A stretch of 64,000 nucleotides of DNA from Apostichopus japonicus (lineage: Eukaryota > Echinodermata > Holothuroidea > Aspidochirotida > Stichopodidae). The stretch covers positions 8,346,501 to 8,410,500 of the forward strand of contig NC_092571.1 of the NCBI RefSeq assembly GCF_037975245.1. The letters run 5' to 3'. Both the position numbers and the translations under genes were made by a program. Each line of letters begins with the position of its first letter. Within the stretch, counting starts at the first letter, position 1. This document shows, one piece after another, positions 47,901 to 62,000 of this stretch. The notes under the pieces are model-generated. The model ran no database searches. It saw only the letters and a list, made by a program, of their open reading frames with translations, and had not been told where the DNA came from.

Positions 47901-50900
47901 ATGTTCGGTACCGATCAATCGAATGTGCGGTACCGAACAATCGAATGTGCGGTACCGATCAATCGAATGTGCGGTATTGATCAATCGAATGTTCGGTACC
48001 GATCAATCGAATGTGCGGTACCGATCAATCGAATGTTCGTTACCGATCAATCGAATGTGCGGTACCGATCAATCGAATGTTCGTTTCCGATCAATCGAAT
48101 GTGCGGTATTGATCAATCGAATGTTCGGTACCGATCAATCGAATGTTCGGTACCGATCAATCGAATGTGCGTTACCGATCAATCGAATGTTCGGTACCGA
48201 TCAATCGAATATGCGGTACCGATCAATCGAATGTGTTGTACCGATCAATCGAATGTGCGGTACCGATCAATCATATGTGCGATACCGATTAATCGAATGT
48301 GCGATACCGATCAATCAAATGTGCGGTACCGATCAATCGAATGTTCGGTACCGATCAATCGAATGTGCGGTACCGATCAATCGAATGTGCGGTACCGATC
48401 AATCGAATGTTCGATACCGATCAATCGAATGTGCGGTACCGAACAATCGATTGTGCGGTACCGAACAATCGAATGTGCGGTACCGATCAATCGAATGTGC
48501 GGTACCGATCAATCGAATGTGCGGTACCGATCAATCGAATGTGCGGTACCGATCAATCGAATGTGCGGTACCGATCAACTAATGTGCGATACCGAACAAT
48601 CGAATGTTCGGTACCGTACCGATGAATCGAATGTTCGGTACCGATCAATCGAATGTGCGGTACCGATCAATCGAATGTTCGGTACCGATCAATCGAATGT
48701 GCGATACCGATCAATCGAATGTGCGGTACCGATCAATCGAATGTGCGGTACCGATCAATCGAATGTGCGGTACCGATCAATCGAATGTGCGGTACCGATC
48801 AATCGAATGTGCGGTACCGATCAATCGAATGTGCGGTACCGATAAAGTAATGTTCGGTACCGATCAATCGAATGTGCGGTACCGAACAATCGAATGTGCG
48901 GTAACGAACAATCGAATGTGCGGTACCGATCAATCGAATGTGCGGTACCGATCAATCGAATGTGCGGTACCGATCAATCGAATGTGCGGTACCGATGAAT
49001 CGAATGTGCGGTACCGATAAAGTAATGTGCGATACCGAACAATCGAATGTTCGGTACCGTACCGATGAATCGAATGCTCGGTACCGATGAATCGAATGTG
49101 CGGTACCGATCAATCGAATGTTCGGTACCGATCAATCGAATGTGCGGTACCGATCAATCGAATGTGCGGTATTGATTAATCGAATGTGCGGTATTGATCA
49201 ATCGAATGTTCGGTACCGATCAATCGAATGTGCGGTACCGATCAATCGAATGTTCGTTACCGATCAATCGAATGTTCGGTACCGATCAATCGATTGTGCG
49301 GTACCGATCAATCGAATGTTCGGTACCGATCAATCGAATGTGCGGTACCGATCAATCGAATGTTCGGTACCGATCAATCGAATGTGCGGTATTGATCAAT
49401 CGAATGTTCGGTACCGATCAATCGAATGTGCGGTACCGATTAATCGAATGTGCGGTACCGAACAATCGAATGTGCGGTACCGATCAATCGAATGTTCGGT
49501 ACCGATCAATCGAATGTGCGGTACCGAACAATCGAATGTGCGGTACCGATCAATCGAATGTGCGGTACCGATCAATCGAATGTGCGGTACCGATCAATCG
49601 AATGTGCGGTACCGATCAATCGAATGTGCGGTACCGATCAATCGAATGTGCGGTACCGATCAATCGAATGTTCGGTACCGATCAATCGAATGTGCGGTAC
49701 CGATCAATCGAATGTGCGGTATTGATCAATCGAATGTTCGGTACCGATCAATCGAATGTGCGGTACCGATCAATCGAATGTTCGGTACCGATCAATCGAA
49801 TGTGCGGTACCGATCAATCGAATGTTCGTTACCGATCAATCGAATGTGCGGTACCGATCAATCGAATGTGCGGTACCGATCAATCGAATGTGCGGTACCG
49901 ATCAATCGAATGTTCGATACCGATCAATCGAATGTGCGGTACCGATCAATCGAATGTTCGATACCGATCAATCGAATGTGCGGTACCGAACAATCGAATG
50001 TGCGGTACCGATCAATCGAATGTTCGTTACCGATCAATCGAATGTGCGGTATTGATCAATCGAATGTGCGGTACCGATCAATCGAATGTTCGGTACCGAT
50101 CAATCGATTGTGCGGTACCGATCAATCGAATGTTCGGTACCGATCAATCGAATGTTCGGTACCGATCAATCGAATGTGCGGTACCGATCAATCGAATGTG
50201 CGGTACCGATCAATCGAATGTTCGATACCGATCAATCGAATGTTCGGTACCGATCAATCGAATGTGCGGTACCGAACAATCGAATGTGCGGTATTGATCA
50301 ATCGAATGTTCGGTACCGATCAATCGAATGTGCGGTACCGATCAATCGAATGTTCGTTACCGATCAATCGAATGTGCGGTACCGATCAATCGAATGTTCG
50401 TTTCCGATCAATCGAATGTGCGGTATTGATCAATCGAATGTTCGGTACCGATCAATCGAATGTTCGGTACCGATCAATCGAATGTGCGTTACCGATCAAT
50501 CGAATGTTCGGTACCGATCAATCGAATATGCGGTACCGATCAATCGAATGTGTTGTACCGATCAATCGAATGTGCGGTACCGATCAATCATATGTGCGAT
50601 ACCGATTAATCGAATGTGCGATACCGATCAATCAAATGTGCGGTACCGATCAATCGAATGTTCGGTACCGATCAATCGAATGTGCGGTACCGAACAATCG
50701 AATGTGCGGTACCGAACAATCGAATGTGCGGTACCGATCAATCGAATGTGCGGTACCGAACAATCGAATGTGCGGTACCGAACAATCGAATGTGCGGTAC
50801 CGATCAATCGAATGTGCGGTACCGATAAAGTAATGTTCGGTACCGATCAATCGAATGTGCGGTACCGAACAATCGAATGTGCGGTACCGAACAATCGAAT

Positions 50901-53900
50901 GTGCGGTACCGATCAATCGAATGTGCGGTACCGATCAATCGAATGTGCGGTACCGATCAATCGAATGTGCGGTACCGATCAATCGAATGTGCGGTACCGA
51001 TAAAGTAATGTGCGATACCGAACAATCGAATGTTCGGTACCGTACCGATGAATCGAATGCTCGGTACCGATGAATCGAATGTGCGGTACCGATCAATCGA
51101 ATGTTCGGTACCGATCAATCGAATGTGCGGTACCGATCAATCGAATGTGCGGTATTGATTAATCGAATGTGCGGTATTGATCAATCGAATGTTCGGTACC
51201 GATCAATCGAATGTGCGGTACCAATCAATCGAATGTTCGTTACCGATCAATCGAATGTTCGGTACCGATCAATCGATTGTGCGGTACCGATCAATCGAAT
51301 GTTCGGTACCGATCAATCGAATGTGCGGTACCGATCAATCGAATGTTCGGTACCGATCAATCGAATGTGCGGTATTGATCAATCGAATGTTCGGTACCGA
51401 TCAATCGAATGTGCGGTACCGATTAATCGAATGTGCGGTACCGAACAATCGAATGTGCGGTACCGATCAATCGAATGTTCGGTACCGATCAATCGAATGT
51501 GCGGTACCGAACAATCGAATGTGCGGTACCGATCAATCGAATGTGCGGTACCGATCAATCGAATGTGCGGTACCGATCAATCGAATGTGCGGTACCGAAC
51601 AATCGAATGTGCGGTACCGATCAATCGAATGTGCGGTACCGATCAATCGAATGTTCGGTACCGATCAATCGAATGTGCGGTACCGATCAATCGAATGTGC
51701 GGTATTGATCAATCGAATGTTCGGTACCGATCAATCGAATGTGCGGTACCGATCAATCGAATGTTCGGTACCGATCAATCGAATGTGCGGTACCGATCAA
51801 TCGAATGTTCGTTACCGATCAATCGAATGTGCGGTACCGATCAATCGAATGTTCGGTACCGATCAATCGAATGTGCGGTACCGATCAATCGAATGTGCGG
51901 TACCGATCAATCGAATGTGCGGTACCGATCAATCGAATGTTCGATACCGATCAATCGAATGTGCGGTACCGATCAATCGAATGTTCGATACCGATCAATC
52001 GAATGTGCGGTACCGAACAATCGAATGTGCGGTACCGATCAATCGAATGTTCGTTACCGATCAATCGAATGTGCGGTATTGATCAATCGAATGTGCGGTA
52101 CCGATCAATCGAATGTTCGGTACCGATCAATCGATTGTGCGGTACCGATCAATCGAATGTTCGGTACCGATCAATCGAATGTTCGGTACCGATCAATCGA
52201 ATGTGCGGTACCGATCAATCGAATGTGCGGTACCGATCAATCGAATGTTCGATACCGATCAATCGAATGTTCGGTACCGATCAATCGAATGTGCGGTACC
52301 GAACAATCGAATGTGCGGTACCGATCAATCGAATGTGCGGTACCGATCAACTAATGTGCGATACCGATGTACCGATGTACCGTACCGATGAATCGAATGT
52401 TCGGTACCGATCAATCGAATGTGCGGTACCGATCAATCGAATGTTCGGTACCGATCAATCGAATGTGCGATACCGATCAATCGAATGTGCGGTACCGATC
52501 AATCGAATGTGCGGTACCGATCAATCGAATGTGCGGTACCGATCAATCGAATGTGCGGTACCGATCAACTAATGTGCGATACCGAACAATCGAATGTTCG
52601 GTACCGTACCGATGAATCGAATGCTCGGTACCGATCAATCGAATGTTCGGTACCGATCAATCTAATGATCGGTATTGATCAATCGAATGTGCGGTACCGA
52701 TCAATCGAATGTTCGGTACGGATCAATCGAATGTGCGGTACCGATCAATCGAATGTTCGGTACCGATCAATCGAATGTTCGGTACCGATCAATCGAATGT
52801 GCGGTACCGATCAATCGAATGTTCGATACCGATCAATCGAATGTGCGGTACCGAACAATCGAATGTGCGGTACCGAACAATCGAATGTGCGGTACCGATC
52901 AATCGAATGTGCGGTACCGATCAATCGAATGTTCGTTACCGATCAATCGAATGTGCGGTATTGATCAATCGAATGTGCGGTACCGATCAATCGAATGTTC
53001 GGTACCGATCAATCGATTGTGCGGTACCGATCAATCGAATGTTCGGTACCGATCAATCGAATGTTCGGTACCGATCAATCGAATGTGCGGTACCGATCAA
53101 TCGAATGTGCGGTACCGATCAATCGAATGTTCGATACCGATCAATCGAATGTTCGGTACCGATCAATCGAATGTGCGGTACCGAACAATCGAATGTGCGG
53201 TACCGATCAATCGAATGTGCGGTATTGATCAATCGAATGTTCGGTACCGATCAATCGAATGTGCGGTACCGATCAATCGAATGTTCGTTACCGATCAATC
53301 GAATGTGCGGTACCGATCAATCGAATGTTCGTTTCCGATCAATCGAATGTGCGGTATTGATCAATCGAATGTTCGGTACCGATCAATCGAATGTTCGGTA
53401 CCGATCAATCGAATGTGCGTTACCGATCAATCGAATGTGCGGTACCGATCAATCGAATATGCGGTACCGATCAATCGAATGTGTTGTACCGATCAATCGA
53501 ATGTGCGGTACCGATCAATCATATGTGCGATACCGATTAATCGAATGTGCGATACCGATCAATCGAATGTGCGGTACCGATCAATCGAATGTTCGGTACC
53601 GATCAATCGAATGTGCGGTACCGAACAATCGAATGTGCGGTACCGAACAATCGAATGTGCGGTACCGATCAATCGAATGTGCGGTACCGATCAATCGAAT
53701 GTGCGGTACCGATCAATCGAATGTGCGGTACCGATCAATCGAATGTGCGGTACCGATAAAGTAATGTTCGGTACCGATCAATCGAATGTGCGGTACCGAA
53801 CAATCGAATGTGCGGTACCGAACAATCGAATGTGCGGTACCGATCAATCGAATGTGCGGTACCGATCAATCGAATGTGCGGTACCGATCAATCGAATGTG

Positions 53901-56000
53901 CGGTACCGATGAATCGAATGTGCGGTACCGATAAAGTAATGTGCGATACCGAACAATCGAATGTTCGGTACCGTACCGATGAATCGAATGCTCGGTACCG
54001 ATGAATCGAATGTGCGGTACCGATCAATCGAATGTTCGGTACCGATCAATCGAATGTGCGGTACCGATCAATCGAATGTGCGGTATTGATTAATCGAATG
54101 TGCGGTATTGATCAATCGAATGTTCGGTACCGATCAATCGAATGTGCGGTACCGATCAATCGAATGTTCGTTACCGATCAATCGAATGTTCGGTACCGAT
54201 CAATCGATTGTGCGGTACCGATCAATCGAATGTTCGGTACCGATCAATCGAATGTGCGGTACCGATCAATCGAATGTTCGGTACCGATCAATCGAATGTG
54301 CGGTATTGATCAATCGAATGTTCGGTACCGATCAATCGAATGTGCGGTACCGATTAATCGAATGTGCGGTACCGAACAATCGAATGTGCGGTACCGATCA
54401 ATCGAATGTTCGGTACCGATCAATCGAATCTGCGGTACCGAACAATCGAATGTGCGGTACCGATCAATCGAATGTGCGGTACCGATCAATCGAATGTGCG
54501 GTACCGATCAATCGAATGTGCGGTACCGAACAATCGAATGTGCGGTACCGATCAATCGAATGTGCGGTACCGATCAATCGAATGTTCGGTACCGATCAAT
54601 CGAATGTGCGGTACCGATCAATCGAATGTGCGGTATTGATCAATCGAATGTTCGGTACCGATCAATCGAATGTGCGGTACCGATCAATCGAATGTTCGGT
54701 ACCGATCAATCGAATGTGCGGTACCGATCAATCGAATGTTCGTTACCGATCAATCGAATGTGCGGTACCGATCAATCGAATGTGCGGTACCGATCAATCG
54801 AGTGTGCGGTACCGATCAATCGAATGTTCGATACCGATCAATCGAATGTGCGGTACCGATCAATCGAATGTTCGATACCGATCAATCGAATGTGCGGTAC
54901 CGAACAATCGAATATGCGGTACCGATCAATCGAATGTTCGTTACCGATCAATCGAATGTTCGTTACCGATCAATCGAATGTGCGGTACCGATCAATCGAA
55001 TGTTCGTTACCGATCAATCGAATGTGCGGTATTGATCAATCGAATGTGCGGTACCGATCAATCGAATGTGCGGTACCGATCAATCGATTGTGCGGTACCG
55101 ATTAATCGAATGTTCGGTACCGATCAATCGAATGTGCGGTACCGATCAATCGAATGTTCGGTACCGATCAATCGAATGTTCGGTACCGATCAATCGAATG
55201 TTCGGTACCGATCAATCGAATGTTCGGTACCGAACAATCGAATGTGCGGTACCGAACAATCGAATGTGCGGTACCGATCAATCGAATGTGCGGTACCGAT
55301 CAATCGAATGTGCGGTACCGATCAATCGAATGTTCGGTACCGATCAATCGAATGTGCGGTACCGATCAATCGAATGTGCGTTACCGATCAATCGAATGTT
55401 CGGTACCGATCAATCGAATGTGCGGTACCGATCAATCGAATGTGCGTTACCGATCAATCGAATGTTCGGTACCGATCAATCGAATGTGCGGTGCCGATCA
55501 ATCGAATGTGTTGTACCGATCAATCGAATGTGCGGTACCGATCAATCATATGTGCGGTACCGATTAATCGAATGTGCGATACCGATCAATCGAATCTGCG
55601 GTACCGATCAATCGAATGTGCGGTACCGATCAATCGAATGTTCGATACCGATCAATCGAATGTGCGGTACCGAACAATCGAATGTGCGGTACCGAACAAT
55701 CGAGTGTGCGGTACCGATCAATCGAAAGTGCGGTACCGATCAATCGAATGTGCGGTACCGATCAATCGAATGTGCGGTACACATCAATCGAATGTGCGGT
55801 ACCGATCAACTAATGTGCGATACCGAACAATCGAATGTTCGGTACCGTACCGATGAATCGAATGCTCGGTACCGATCAATCGAATGTGCGGTACCGATCA
55901 ATCGAATGTTCGTTACCGATCAATCGAATGTTCGTTACCGATCAATCGAATGTGCGGTACCGATCAATCGAATGTTCGTTACCGATCAATCGAATGTGCG
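41995..56000 (+). repeat. Family B higher-order repeats of 2.0-2.9 kb
   Basis: The same ordered string of variant monomers restarts at 41995, 44000, 46735, 49118, 51101 and 54032. The intervals are 2005, 2735, 2383, 1983 and 2931 bp. Copies are near-identical where they align and differ by blocks gained or lost. Confidence 0.85.
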
Positions 56001-59000
56001 GTATTGATCAATCGAATGTGCGGTACCGATCAATCGAATGTGCGGTACCGATCAATCGATTGTGCGGTACCGATTAATCGAATGTTCGGTACCGATCAAT
56101 CGAATGTGCGGTACCGATCAATCGAATGTTCGGTACCGATCAATCGAATGTTCGGTACCGATCAATCGATTGTTCGGTACCGATCAATCGAATGTTCGGT
56201 ACCGATCAATCGAATGTTCGGTACCGATCAATCGAATGTTCGGTACCGATCAATCGAATGTGCGGTACCGATCAATCGAATGTGCGTTACCGATCAATCG
56301 AATGTTCGGTACCGATCAATCGAATGTTCGGTACCGATCAATCGAATGTGCGGTACCGATCAATCGAATGTTCGGTACCGATCAATCGAATGTTCGGTAC
56401 CGATCAATCGAATGTGTTGTACCGATCAATCGAATGTGCGGTACCTATCAATCGAATGTGTTGTACCGATCAATCGAATGTGCGGTACCGATCAATCGAA
56501 TGTGCGGTACCGATTAATCGAATGTGCGATACCGATCAATCGAATGTGCGGTACCGATCAATCGAATGTTCGGTACCGATCAATCGAATGTGCGGTACCG
56601 ATCAATCGAATGTGCGGTACCGATCAATCGAATGTTCGATACCGATCAATCGAATGTGCGGTACCGAACAATCGAATGTGCGGTACCGATCAATCGAATG
56701 TGCGGTACCGATCAATCGAATGTGCGGTACCGATCAACTAATGTGCGATACCGAACAATCGAATGTTCGGTAGCGTACCGATGAATCGAATGCTCGGTAC
56801 CGATGAATCGAATGTGCGGTACCGATCAATCGAATGTTCGTTACCGATCAATCGAATGTGCGGTACCGATCAATCGAATGTACGGTATTGATCAATCGAA
56901 TGTTCGGTACCGATCAATCGAATGTGCGGTACCGATCAATCGAATGTGCGGTACCGATCAATCGAATGTGCGGTACCGATCAATCGAATGTTCGATACCG
57001 ATCAATCGAATGTTCGTTACCGATCAATCGAATGTGCGGTACCGATCAATCGAATGTTCGTTACCGATCAATCGAATGTGCGGTATTGATCAATCGAATG
57101 TGCGGTACCGATCAATCGAATGTGCGGTACCGATCAATCGATTGTGCGGTACCGATTAATCGAATGTTCGGTACCGATCAATCGAATGTGCGGTACCGAT
57201 CAATCGAATGTTCGGTACCGATCAATCGAATGTTCGGTACCGATCAATCGAATGTTCGGTACCGATCAATCGAATGTTCGGTACCGATCAATCGAATGTT
57301 CGGTACCGATCAATCGAATGTGCGGTACCGATCAATCGAATGTGCGGTACCGATCAATCGAATGTGCGTTACCGATCAATCGAATGTTCGGTACCGATCA
57401 ATCGAATGTTCGGTATTGATCAATCGAATGTGCGGTACCGATCAATCGAATGTTCGGTACCGATCAATCGAATGTGCGGTACCGATCAATCGAATGTGCG
57501 GTACCGATCAATCGAATGTTCGGTACCGATCAATCGAATGTGCGGTACCGATCAATCGAATGTGTTGTACCGATCAATCGAATGTGCGGTACCGATCAAT
57601 CGAATGTGCGGTACCGATTAATCGAATGTGCGATACCGATCAATCGAATGTGCGGTACCGATCAATCGAATGTTCGGTACCGATCAATCGAATATGCGGT
57701 ACCGATCAATCGAATGTGCGGTACCGATCAATCGAATGTTCGATACCGATCAATCGAATGTGCGGGTACCGAACAATCGAATGTGCGGTACCGATCAATC
57801 GAATGTGCGGTACCGATCAATCGAATGTGCGGTACCGATCAACTAATGTGCGATACCTAACAATCGAATGTTCGGTACCGTACCGATGAATCGAATGCTC
57901 GGTACCGATCAATCGAATGTGCGGTACCGATCAATCGAATGTTCGTTACCGATCAATCGAATGTTCGGTACCGATCAATCGAATGTGCGGTACCGATTAA
58001 TCGAATGTGCGGTATAGATCAATCGAATGTGCGGTACCGATCAATCGAATGTTCGATACCGATCAATCCAATGTGCGGTATAGAACAATCGAATGTGCGG
58101 TACCGATCAATCGAATGTGCGGTATTGATCAATCGAATGATCGGTACCGATCAATCGAATGTTCGGTACCGATCAATCGAATGTTCGGTACCGATCAATC
58201 GAATGTGCGGTACCGATCAATCGAATGTGCGTTACCGATCAATCGAATGTTCGGTACCGATCAATCGAATGTTCGGTACCGATCAATCGAATGTGCGTTA
58301 CCGATCAATCGAATGTTCGGTACCGATCAATCGAATGTGCGGTACCGATCAATCGAATGTGCGTTACCGATCAATCGAATGTTCGGTACCGATCAATCGA
58401 ATGTGCGGTACCGATGAATCGAATGTGTTGTACCGATCAATCGAATGTGCGGTACCGATCAATCATATGTGCGGTACCGATTAATCGAATGTGCGATACC
58501 GATCAATCGAATGTTCGGTACCGATCAATCGAATGTGCGGTACCGATCAATCGAATGTTCGATACCGATCAATCGAATGTGCGGTACCGAACAATCGAAT
58601 GTGCGGTACCGAACAATCGAGTGTGCGGTACCGATCAATCGAAAGTGCGGTACCGATCAATCGAATGTGCGGTACCAATCAATCGAATGTGCGGTACCGA
58701 TCAATCGAATGTTCGGTACCGATCAATCGAATGTGCGGTACCGATCAATCGAATGTGCGTTACCGATCAATCGAATGTTCGGTACCGATCAATCGAATGT
58801 TCGTTACCGATCAATCGAATGTGCGGTACCGATCAATCGAATGTTCGGTACCGATCAATCGAATGTTCGGTACCGATCAATCGAATGTGTTGTACCGATC
58901 AATCGAATGTGCAGTACCTATCAATCGAATGTGTTGTACCGATCAATCGAATGTGCGGTACCGATCAATCGAATGTGCGGTACCGATTAATCGAATGTGC

Positions 59001-62000
59001 GATACCGATCAATCGAATGTGCGGTACCGATCAATCGAATGTTCGGTACCGATCAATCGAATGTGCGGTACCGATCAATCGAATGTGCGGTACCGATCAA
59101 TCGAATGTTCGATACCGATCAATCGAATGTGCGGTACCGAACAATCGAATGTGCGGTACCGATCAATCGAATGTGCGGTACCGATCAATCGAATGTGCGG
59201 TACCGAACAATCGAATGTGCGGTACCGATCAATCGAATGTGCGGTACCGATTAATCGAATGTGCGGTACCGATCAACTAATGTGCGATACCGAACAATCG
59301 AATGTTCGCTACCGTACCGATGAATCGAATGCTCGGTACCGATGAATCGAATGTGCGGTACCGATCAATCGAATGTTCGTTACCGATCAATCGAATGTGC
59401 GGTACCGATCAATCGAATGTACGGTATTGATCAATCGAATGTTCGGTACCGATCAATCTAATGTGCGGTACCGATCAATCGAATGTGCGGTACCGATCAA
59501 TCGAATGTGCGGTACCGATCAATCGAATGTTCGATACCGATCAATCGAATGTTCGTTACCGATCAATCGAATGTGCGGTACCGATCAATCGAATGTTCGT
59601 TACCGATCAATCGAATGTGCGGTATTGATCAATCGAATGTGCGGTACCGATCAATCGAATGTGCGGTACCGATCAATCGATTGTGCGGTACCGATGAATC
59701 GAATGTTCGGTACCGATCAATCGAATGTGCGGTACCGATCAATCGAATGTTCGGTACCGATCAATCGAATGTTCGGTACCGATCAATCGAATGTTCGGTA
59801 CCGATCAATCGAATGTTCGGTACCGATCAATCGAATGTTCGGTACCGATCAATCGAATGTGCGGTACCGATCAATCGAATGTGCGGTACCGATCAATCGA
59901 ATGTGCGTTACCGATCAATCGAATGTTCGGTACCGATCAATCGAATGTTCGGTACCGATCAATCGAATGTGCGGTACCGATCAATCGAATGTTCGGTACC
60001 GATCAATCGAATGTGCGGTACCGATCAATCGAATGTGCGGTACCGATCAATCGAATGTTCGGTACCGATCAATCGAATGTGCGGTACCGATCAATCGAAT
60101 GTGTTGTACCGATCAATCGAATGTGCGGTACCGATCAATCGAATGTGCGGTACCGATCAATCGAATGTTCGGTACCGATCAATCGAATGTGCGGTACCGA
60201 TCAATCGAATGTGCGGTACCGATCAATCGAATGTTCGATACCGATCAATCGAATGTGCGGGTACCGAACAATCGAATGTGCGGTACCGAACAATCGAATG
60301 TGCGGTACCGATCAATCGAATGTGCGGTACCGATCAATCGAATGTGCGGTACCGATCAATCGAATGTGCGGTACCGATCAACTAATGTGCGATACCTAAC
60401 AATCGAATGTTCGGTACCGTACCGATGAATCGAATGCTCGGTACCGATCAATCGAATGTGCGGTACCGATCAATCGAATGTTCGTTACCGATCAATCGAA
60501 TGTTCGGTACCGATCAATCGAATGTGCGGTACCGATTAATCGAATGTGCGGAACCGATCAATCGAATGTGCGGTACCGATCAATCGAATGTTCGATACCG
60601 ATCAATCGAATGTGCGGTACCGAACAATCGAATGTGCGGTACCGATCAATCGAATGTGCGGTACCGATCAATCGAATGTGCGGTATTGATCAATCGAATG
60701 TTCGCTACCGATCAATCGAATGTGCGGTACCGATCAATCGAATGTTCGTTACCGATCAATCGAATGTGCGGTACCGATCAATCGAATATTCGTTACCGAT
60801 CAATCGAATGTGCGGTACCGTACCGATGAATCGAATGCTCGGTACCGATCAATCGAATGTGCGGTACCGATCAATCGAATGTTCGGTACCGATCAATCGA
60901 ATGTGCGGTACCGATGAATCGAATGTGCGGTATTGATCAATCGAATGTTCGGTACCGATCAATCGAATGTGCGGTACCGATTAATCGAATGTGCGGTACC
61001 GATCAATCGAATGTGCGGTACCGATCAATCGAATGTTCGATACCGATCAATCGAATGTGCGGTACCGAACAATCGAATGTGCGGTACCGAACAATCGAAT
61101 ATGCGGTACCGATCAATCGAATGTGCGGTACCGATCAATCGAATGTGCGGTACCGATCAATCGAATGTGCGGTATTGATCAATCGAATGTTCGGTACCGA
61201 TCAATCGAATGTGCCGTACCGATCAATCGAATGTTCGTTACCGATCAATCGAATGTGCGGTACCGATCAATCGAATGTTCGTTACCGATCAATCGAATGT
61301 GCGGTATTGATCAATCGAATGTTCGGTACCGATCAATCGAATGTTCGGTATTGATCAATCGAATGTTCGGTACCGATCAATCGAATGATCGGTACCGATC
61401 AATCGAATGTTCAGTACCGATCAATCGAATGTTCGGTACCGATCAATCGAATGTGCGGTACCGATCAATCGAATGTGCGGTACCGATTAATCGAATGTGC
61501 GGTACCGATCAATCGAATGTGCGGTACCGTTCAACTAATGTGCGATACCGAACAATCGAATGTTCGGTACCGTACCGATGAATCGAATGTGCGGTACCGA
61601 TCAATCAAATGTGCGGTACCGATCAATCGAATGTGCGGTACCGATCAATCGAATGTGCGGTATCGATCAATCGAATGTTCGGTACCGATCAATCGAATGT
61701 GCGGTAAAGATCAATCGAATGTGCGGTACCGAACAATCGAATGTGCGGTACCGAACAATCGAATGTGCGGTACCGAACAATCGAATATGCGGTACCGATC
61801 AATCGAATGTGCGGTACCGATCAATCGAATGTGCGGTACCGATCAATCGAATGTGCGGTATTGATCAATCGAATGTTCGGTACCGATCAATCGAATGTGC
61901 GGTACCGATCAATCGAATGTGCGGTACCGATCAATCGAATGTGCGGTATTGATCAATCGAATGTTCGGTACCGATCAATCGAATGTGCGGTACCGATCAA

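Noticed and set aside
39846-50916. Minus-strand open frames of 80-90 codons in the satellite
   Set aside because: They arise where GAACAATCG monomers replace GATCAATCG and so remove a TGA on the minus strand; they are satellite shadows.
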